Notes under the pieces: model-generated
Database searches by the model: none
Seen by the model: the letters and a program-made list of their open reading frames with translations, nothing else
Told to the model about the DNA's origin: nothing
Shown here: positions 58,200 to 64,000 of the stretch, one piece after another
Position numbering within the stretch: the stretch's first letter is position 1
Layout: the number at the start of each line of letters is the position of its first letter
DNA from: Codonopsis lanceolata
Lineage: Eukaryota; Streptophyta; Magnoliopsida; Asterales; Campanulaceae
Reading direction: 5' to 3'
Assembly (NCBI GenBank): GCA_013146195.2
Contig: CM028379.1
Location: forward strand, 88,517,401-88,581,400
DNA: 64,000 nt
Made by a program: the position numbers and the translations under genes

Positions 58200-59915
58200 C
58201 AAACAAAATATAAAGCCGTACTAAAATACGGGTTTACAAAAATCAAATATATGGAAGCGATAAGGAAAGAAAGTCCCGAGTTGTGAAACTCGAAACGAAA
58301 GTCAAAAGACTAGGAGAGACATAAATCTCACAAAGGGGAAAAACAAAACTCGCATGCCGCAACATTACAGAGGCTGAACAAACCTTCGGCACTCCAAGCC
58401 GGTGTTTCCACAAAGAACTAACCTGATATAACAATTACCCACGGTTAAATTATACAGGGGTTAACCAACAACAAAACAACTAGAATTAAGAAAAGCCCCA
58501 AAGCTACTGCGTGCACGGGAGACAACTGAAATAAATACCATAAAGTGAAGTGTACACACCCGACTAATAAAATGGGGGACAGGAACATACAACAAGACTA
58601 TAATTGCTACCTAATAGTAAAGTTTATATAACATTACTCAAGACGTCCTTAACAAATAAGAAGGACAAAATAGAAGAAACAACACAATGCTAAAGATGAC
58701 TCCGCGAGCTATGACTCGGAAGGAACGACAACTGCGACAATCACGAGCATATGACCTCAACTCAGCTATCAATCCATTGTGCACAGCTACATGATCTACA
58801 CAACCTCAGCACGGCTAACTGATAACTGCAAGCTAGAAACAAGGCACGGAGTGAGTCATAAAGACTTAGTACGCTACTACAACTACAATATAACATAAGA
58901 TGAAACATTACTATAAAGGATCATGTAATCGCGTTACTACGATGATAACCCATAGATCCGTGTCAGATACTTAAGATACTCCAAAAGATGCCATTTCCTT
59001 CTCACTTACTAAACTGTCCAAATGAACCAGGGTGAAATTCCTTGTTCAACACAAACCAAATGAATTAGAAAGTAATTCTCATGAAAACTTAACATTACAT
59101 GTAAGTATGTATAACTTTATAAATACACATTAAGTCATTCATGAAATTAGCAAGTATAAACATGTATATTCGCATATAGGCATATCAAGTCTTTCATAGA
59201 ATTATCAAGTATAAGTATGTAAACCTACAGATATACACACCATGAAATTGAATAATGCGCAATCAAGACAAACATGGTCACTTTTGATCCCATGTCCCAA
59301 TTAACACTTTGTTGTCATATAAGTGCTAGATATAAATCACATAACAGGAGGATATGTTATAGATCTGCTACCGCAACGTAGATCCTGAAATGAAAATGGT
59401 TATCATGAGTGCGAGTTGTCGGATGCACGTGAGTGATACATCGACCAAGAACACGATAGCATTATTCCAAGCGCCCTAATGGTTACGACAAGGTACTCTT
59501 CTCCACTATTATCAAATAGTGGACGGTGTGTGCATGATTATGGTGTGGCGACCCATCACTACAATGAAATAGAAAAATGCATATATATCATCTACGTTAA
59601 GAAAGAAATTTAAGAGAAAATTTGGAGGGAGTGGACAAAACCAAGATCGGGTTATGGGTTAATTTTTGTTGTGGAAAGTGAAGATCGAAAAAAATGGCTG
59701 GTCTTTTCTCTAGATTTTCTTTCAGTGGGAAGAAATGGAATTGTGGACCCCACACCATTTTAACATTTGAACTTTAAGCACCCCAATGTTTACAGTGAAT
59801 TCCTAATATTTCCCTCAAGTTAACATCGTGGAAGACATTCATGTGTGACTCATTGTTTTCAACCATAACCTACTAATAATATGTATTAAAAACTAATACA
59901 ATAATGAGATATTAA
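58200..59915 (-). repeat. LTR-like non-coding sequence
   Basis: No gene is visible. On the minus strand, the text around 58850-58890 (GTACTAAGTCTTTATGACTC) and the block near 59360-59560 resemble mid-LTR sequence of chromovirus-type Ty3/gypsy elements. The termini are not identified. Confidence 0.35.
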
Positions 59916-59962
59916 TCTCTACTATTGATATTTTCTATTGTTAATAGTAGAAGTCTTATATA

Positions 59963-60220
59963 CTCCCTCCGTTTTTAAAATATTGTCTACTTTGACTCAA
60001 CACACTGTTTAAGAAAAAGTAATTGTCTGTCTTATAAATATTTGTGAAGTGTGTGATTACTTTTAATGCCCTTGAGTATGTTGCCATAATTAAAGTAGAT
60101 ACAAAAAGTATGGGTAAAGTAGTAAAATTGTTTTCATAAAAGGGAAAGTTTTGAAATATGACAATTATTGAAGAACGGACAAAAAAGGGAACGTGGACGA
60201 TACTTTGAAAATGGAGGGAG
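59963..60220. mobile_element. Stowaway MITE
   Basis: A 258-bp element with CTCCCTCCGTTTTTAAAAT ends and the inverse (TTTGAAAATGGAGGGAG), flanked by TA (59961-59962 and 60221-60222). CTCCCTCCGT is the Stowaway (Tc1/mariner) signature. Confidence 0.93.
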
Positions 60221-60904
60221 TATATAAAAATTTACAACTAACATTATTTTCAAAACAATGTGAGATAAAACTCTATTAGTAATAAAATATTAGATTTTTA
60301 ATCAAATAACTTTTAAAGCCAAAATCAATTTATAACCAATATGAAATACATCTCTACTAATATTCGCAATAGAAAAGATGTATCTTACATTGGTTATAAA
60401 TTAATGTTAATTTTGAAAGTATTTTGATAAAAAATTTCTTCTTTTATCACCATAGAATAGATGTATCTTACATTGTTCAAAAAAAGGTGTTAGTTTTAAA
60501 AGTCTTATATTAAAGAACTCTACTCTTATTACCAATAAAAGATATTTATCTCACATTGTTTAAAAATAAATGTTGGTTTAAAAAATCTTTAGATTAAAAA
60601 CTTTTTGTTACAGATAGAATAGATGCATGTATCGCATATTGGTTACAAAGTATTCTACTATTATTCTTAATAGAAGAGATATATCTCATACTTTTGGTAT
60701 ATGGTAATGTTGGTTTTCAAAGTCTTTAAATATAAGACTTCTACCATTATTACCAATAAAAGATGTATATCTTACATTGATTAGAAAGTGATGTTAATTT
60801 CAATTTTAGATAAAAGATTTTTACTATTATTACTAATAGAAGAGATATCCTACATTGGTTAAAAAAATGATGTTTGTTTAAAAGGTCTTTAGATAAAAGA
60901 CTTT

Positions 60905-61204
60905 GGGCTTGTTTGGTAGTCGGACAAGGATAAACAATATTATTAATCTCAGTACTATTGGTACCCTCGCTATTAATCCTCACTTGTATATCGAGGGTAG
61001 TTTTGAGATTATAAATGTTAATCTCAAATTGTTTTAGTGATAGCGCTAATAATACCACCCTCCCCTTGGTATTAATAGTGAGGGGATAATGACTTTATCC
61101 GGATAACTCGTGCTATTAGTCCCGACCACCTATTGCGTACCAAACAACAGGTAACTCGGCTTATTAATCATATCTGGCCTTAATCATGGCTATCAAATGA
61201 CACA
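60905..61204. mobile_element. Tourist-like MITE
   Basis: A 300-bp element starts GGGCTTGTTTGGTAGTC and ends with the inverse-like GGCTATCAAATGACACA. TTT lies on both sides (60902-60904 and 61205-61207), and the flanking array reads on across the insertion. Inner parts include a GCTATTAATCC / GGTATTAATAG inverted repeat. Confidence 0.7.
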
Positions 61205-61317
61205 TTTTAGTTTTATTATCAATATAATAGAATATATGTATCCCACACTATTTAGAAATAGATGTTGGTTATCAATTTTTTAAGATAAAAGACTTTTACT
61301 ATTATTACCAAATGAGG

Positions 61318-61346
61318 ATATATATATATATATATATATATATATT
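61318..61346. repeat. (TA)n microsatellite
   Basis: About 14 TA repeats inside the AT-rich array. Confidence 0.95.
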
Positions 61347-62081
61347 CCACATTGATTAGAGGGTGATGCTAATTTAAAAAGTCTACCATTATTAACAATA
61401 GAAGAGAAATATTTCACATTGGTTAGAAAAGTGATATTGGTTTAGAAAAAATTTGAATGATGGATCTCACATTGGTTACAAATAAATGTATCTCATATTA
61501 TTTAGAAATGTGTATTGGTTATAAAAGTTATTAGATAAAGATATTTTTATGTTATTACCAATAGAAAATATGTATCTCACATTGTTTAGAAATGAATGTT
61601 GGTTAAAAATTATTTTATTTACTACTATTATTATTATAGAAAATATGTATACCACATAGTTAGTATGTGGTGTTGGTTTAAAAGTCTTTAAATAAAATAT
61701 TTAAACTTTTCTTAATTACTAATAGAAATAGAAAATAAGTATCCTACATTGTTTAAAAATAAATTATGATTTAAAAAGTTTTTAACAAAAAGGCTTCTAA
61801 TATTATTATCAAGTTAGATGTTAATTTTAAAAATATTTAGATCAAAGATTTTTACTATTATTAGTAATAAAAAATATATATCTCACGTTAGTTAGAAACT
61901 TATGTTAATTTTAAAAGTATTTAGGTAAAAAAACTGTTTAATATTAGTAACAATATAAAAAAATTATTATAACCATGAAAGAGATTAACAATCTAATTAT
62001 AATATTCAAAAGTTATATTATTATTATAAAAATATATATATCTCATATTGTATCCGTACGAAGCACCGACTAAATAACTAG

Positions 62082-63376
62082 TGGGATTTAAATTAGGCGT
62101 AACTAGTACTCTTACCCGTGCCGATGACATGACGTCAGTTTGAGAATTTATCAATAAATGAAGCAGATACTGTGCAAATGAACTACTAAAAATATTATTT
62201 TCTTAAAAAAATTGACTTTCAAACAGGGTCTCGTTGCCCGGAATGGAGATATTAATTAATAATTTGTATACGAAATTGCGGGTCGAAAAAAAACGGGCCG
62301 GACAAAAATTAAATTGATTAAGTTAATTACGATAACAGTTAAAAAGAAAGAAACAAATATTTCAAATTTCAAAACTTACAATTTGTTTTTTTTATTTTTA
62401 AAAATTTGTATACGAAATTGCGGGTTGGAAAAAAATTAAATTGATTAAGTTAATTACGATAACAATTAAAAAGAAAAAAATACAAATATAAATTTTCGCA
62501 ACCATAAAACAGTAAAACTGTAAAACCGTAAAATATTAATTGTAAAACTGTAATATGTTTTTGTAACCGACTGAAAGAGCTAAAAGATAGAACGTACTTT
62601 CAACCGATGTAGCACATGTAAAGATAAGTTTTAATCATAACTGTAGAATCTTGGTAATACAGTAAATCTCAGCCGATCTTTATCTTTTGTCAATTTTAAG
62701 CGTGTCACACCGAACATTATTGTATTATAGATTGGGAATCAAAGATACACAAAGAGTGTCACTTTAGCTTCAAAAGAGCCTAAACATTCCTGTTTTAGCC
62801 GACAAACTTTCCATGTGGCGCAATTTAGGTAGTTTATAATTAAATTAGGAGATTTTTCTTTTTTATCCAGTTACTTGCCTTTTTTATTACCTCAAAAAAA
62901 TTTCAATTTTTCAAATTTTTATAATAAATAAATACATATTTTTATATATAAATAGAGTCTTGGTTTACGTAATTTGGATATCAACTCGATTTTCTAGAAA
63001 AAAAAAGAGTTTTTCTTCCTGTTCCTTCTTCTCTCTTCAAATATAAGCATTTTCAAATTATTAAGATATTTAATAATTAAATTTAGTACTAATATTTTAT
63101 TTAGTAGTTAATTATTAATATTACTACTATTGTAATTTAGATATAAAATATAATATTAATATTGCATAATCAAAATTATTTATTAATATAAATAAGATAT
63201 AAAAATATAGAATAATTAAGATAATTAAAGATGATGTGGTATGTGAAATTATTAGAATTTGTATCACCACAAGAAGATGTTTTTTTATTCGGTATCTTAG
63301 AGTAACTTAATGATATTATTTATTTAATTTGAATGGTATGACCATTGCACGCGTTTAAAAAGTTCAAACCTTAGTA
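62082..63376. other. AT-rich sequence with a short tandem duplication, no gene
   Basis: Two copies of a block starting TTTGTATACGAAATTGCGGG and containing ATTGATTAAGTTAATTACGA lie at about 62258-62350 and 62404-62476. Elsewhere only AT-rich sequence without ORFs. Confidence 0.6.
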
Positions 63377-64000
63377 ATAGGGTTGGCGGTTTGGGTGGGG
63401 TGGGTCGGGTCGAAACCCATTATAACACAAAACTAAATGAGTAGCGGGTCAACGGAACAACCCATTTCTATGGCAAAAGAATCACACATTTGCAAAATGA
63501 AATTTTAGTTGGTCGAAATGAGAAACGGGCCAGAAACGATTTAACCCGATACAATCTGACCCGTTAACTTTTTTGGGCCAAAACAGGTAACACATTTCAA
63601 CCAAAAAAAAAAAAAAGATAACGGATCAGGTTGGAACTGGTAATTTTCTAGCCAAATTGGGTAGATGAGTTTTTTGTTATAATTGTCATACATAATTACT
63701 ATATATCATTTCATAACGGTAGGCAGCAGAGCCAATGTGCAAAGCAAGTTGTTTAGATTAGCATTGCAATGCCACTAATACTGTCAAAACTGCCATATAA
63801 AGTGAGGAAAGGTTAAATTTGCTGAGTACACTACACTGACATAAATTATTTGTGACTTGGTTTGTTCAAAGTAAAACAATCTGTGTCAAAAATATTTAAA
63901 AAGGAGTGCGTAAAAAAAAGTCGTATTCTTCAAGGATCGCACCAAATATTCTCCCGATCTTCAATGGACAATTATTTTTAAACAAAAAAAAAACACTTTT
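63377..64000. mobile_element. Possible hAT-like end, incomplete
   Basis: TAGGGTTGGCGGTTTGGGTG followed by many GGGTCGG, GACCCGTT and ACCCATTT motifs (to about 63650) looks like the subterminal region of a plant hAT element. The opposite end and a duplication are not found within the window. Confidence 0.35.

Larger units (their letters stand above)
59916..62081 (+). mobile_element. Candidate non-autonomous Helitron made of AT-rich repeats
   Basis: It starts TCTCTACTATTGATA after an A (59915) and ends with a decayed hairpin CCGTACGAAGCACCG (62053-62067), ten bases, then CTAG followed by T. These are the rules of plant Helitron ends (5' TC, 3' hairpin and CTRR, insertion between A and T, no duplication). 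The interior is a degenerate tandem array with a period of about 85-100 bp around CTATTATTACCAATAGAAG and ATGTATCTCACATTGGTTAG. No Rep/helicase ORF. Two MITEs lie inside. Confidence 0.5.

Overview
The window is nuclear DNA of a flowering plant, probably a eudicot, from a repeat-dense gene-poor region. The evidence is Ty3/gypsy elements of the Tat/Ogre type, a Sirevirus-type Ty1/copia element, an RNase H-bearing plant L1 LINE, CACTA and hAT elements, MITEs, tRNA-derived SINEs and fragments of plant host genes. I see no intact host gene, no tRNA or rRNA gene and nothing bacterial. A run of 100 N at 21119-21218 is an assembly gap.

Left third (1-19.3 kb). A degraded minus-strand Tat/Ogre-like element (gag at about 2.6-4.2 kb, leader at 12.5-13.5 kb, LTR at 13529-15363) was split by a stack of later insertions that can be read layer by layer. 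A SINE (4596-12483, near-identical flanking duplication) holds solo LTR A (4673-12425, CCCCC duplication). That holds solo LTR B (5293-11791, ACTGT duplication), which holds a 5'-truncated LINE (about 5320-9446). The LTR at 13.5 kb also carries a 374-bp TTA-flanked MITE. Between 15.4 and 17.4 kb lies one unrecognised first-exon-like ORF. A probable plus-strand solo LTR follows (17428-19323), with a minus-strand SINE whose tRNA-like T-arm module is repeated about five times.

Middle (19.6-43.1 kb). The 3' part of an Ale/Retrofit-like copia element runs into the gap. A second Tat/Ogre-like element (minus strand) follows: integrase, RNase H, RT, G-patch, protease, gag, leader, a tRNA-Arg-like primer site, and an LTR ending at 43119. 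An 11,850-bp CACTA transposon (29526-41375, TTC duplication) sits in that LTR. It keeps a TnpA-like (Transposase_24) gene and a promoter/first exon, but I find no TNP2 transposase. It carries two host-gene fragments: six short intron-separated exons of an LRR-VIII-type receptor kinase and the 3' part of a 28-kDa heat- and acid-stable phosphoprotein (PP28/PDAP1-like) gene.

Right third (43.1-64 kb). There is a SIZ1-like SUMO E3 ligase exon, the 3' end of a second CACTA element, LTR-like sequence, then a Sirevirus on the minus strand: env-like ORF with its own TATA box and 5'-UTR intron, gag-pol, an initiator-Met tRNA primer site and the 5' LTR. Its integrase is split by a 1,016-bp hAT element with an 8-bp duplication. 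Beyond 58.2 kb are LTR-like sequence, a candidate non-autonomous Helitron built of degenerate AT-rich repeats (59916-62081) with two nested MITEs, and AT-rich DNA with the start of another hAT-like element.

Almost every coding region is broken by stops or frameshifts. The history is repeated nesting, solo-LTR formation and decay consistent with cytosine deamination. Frameshifts are unusually dense on both sides of the gap and may be sequencing error rather than decay.
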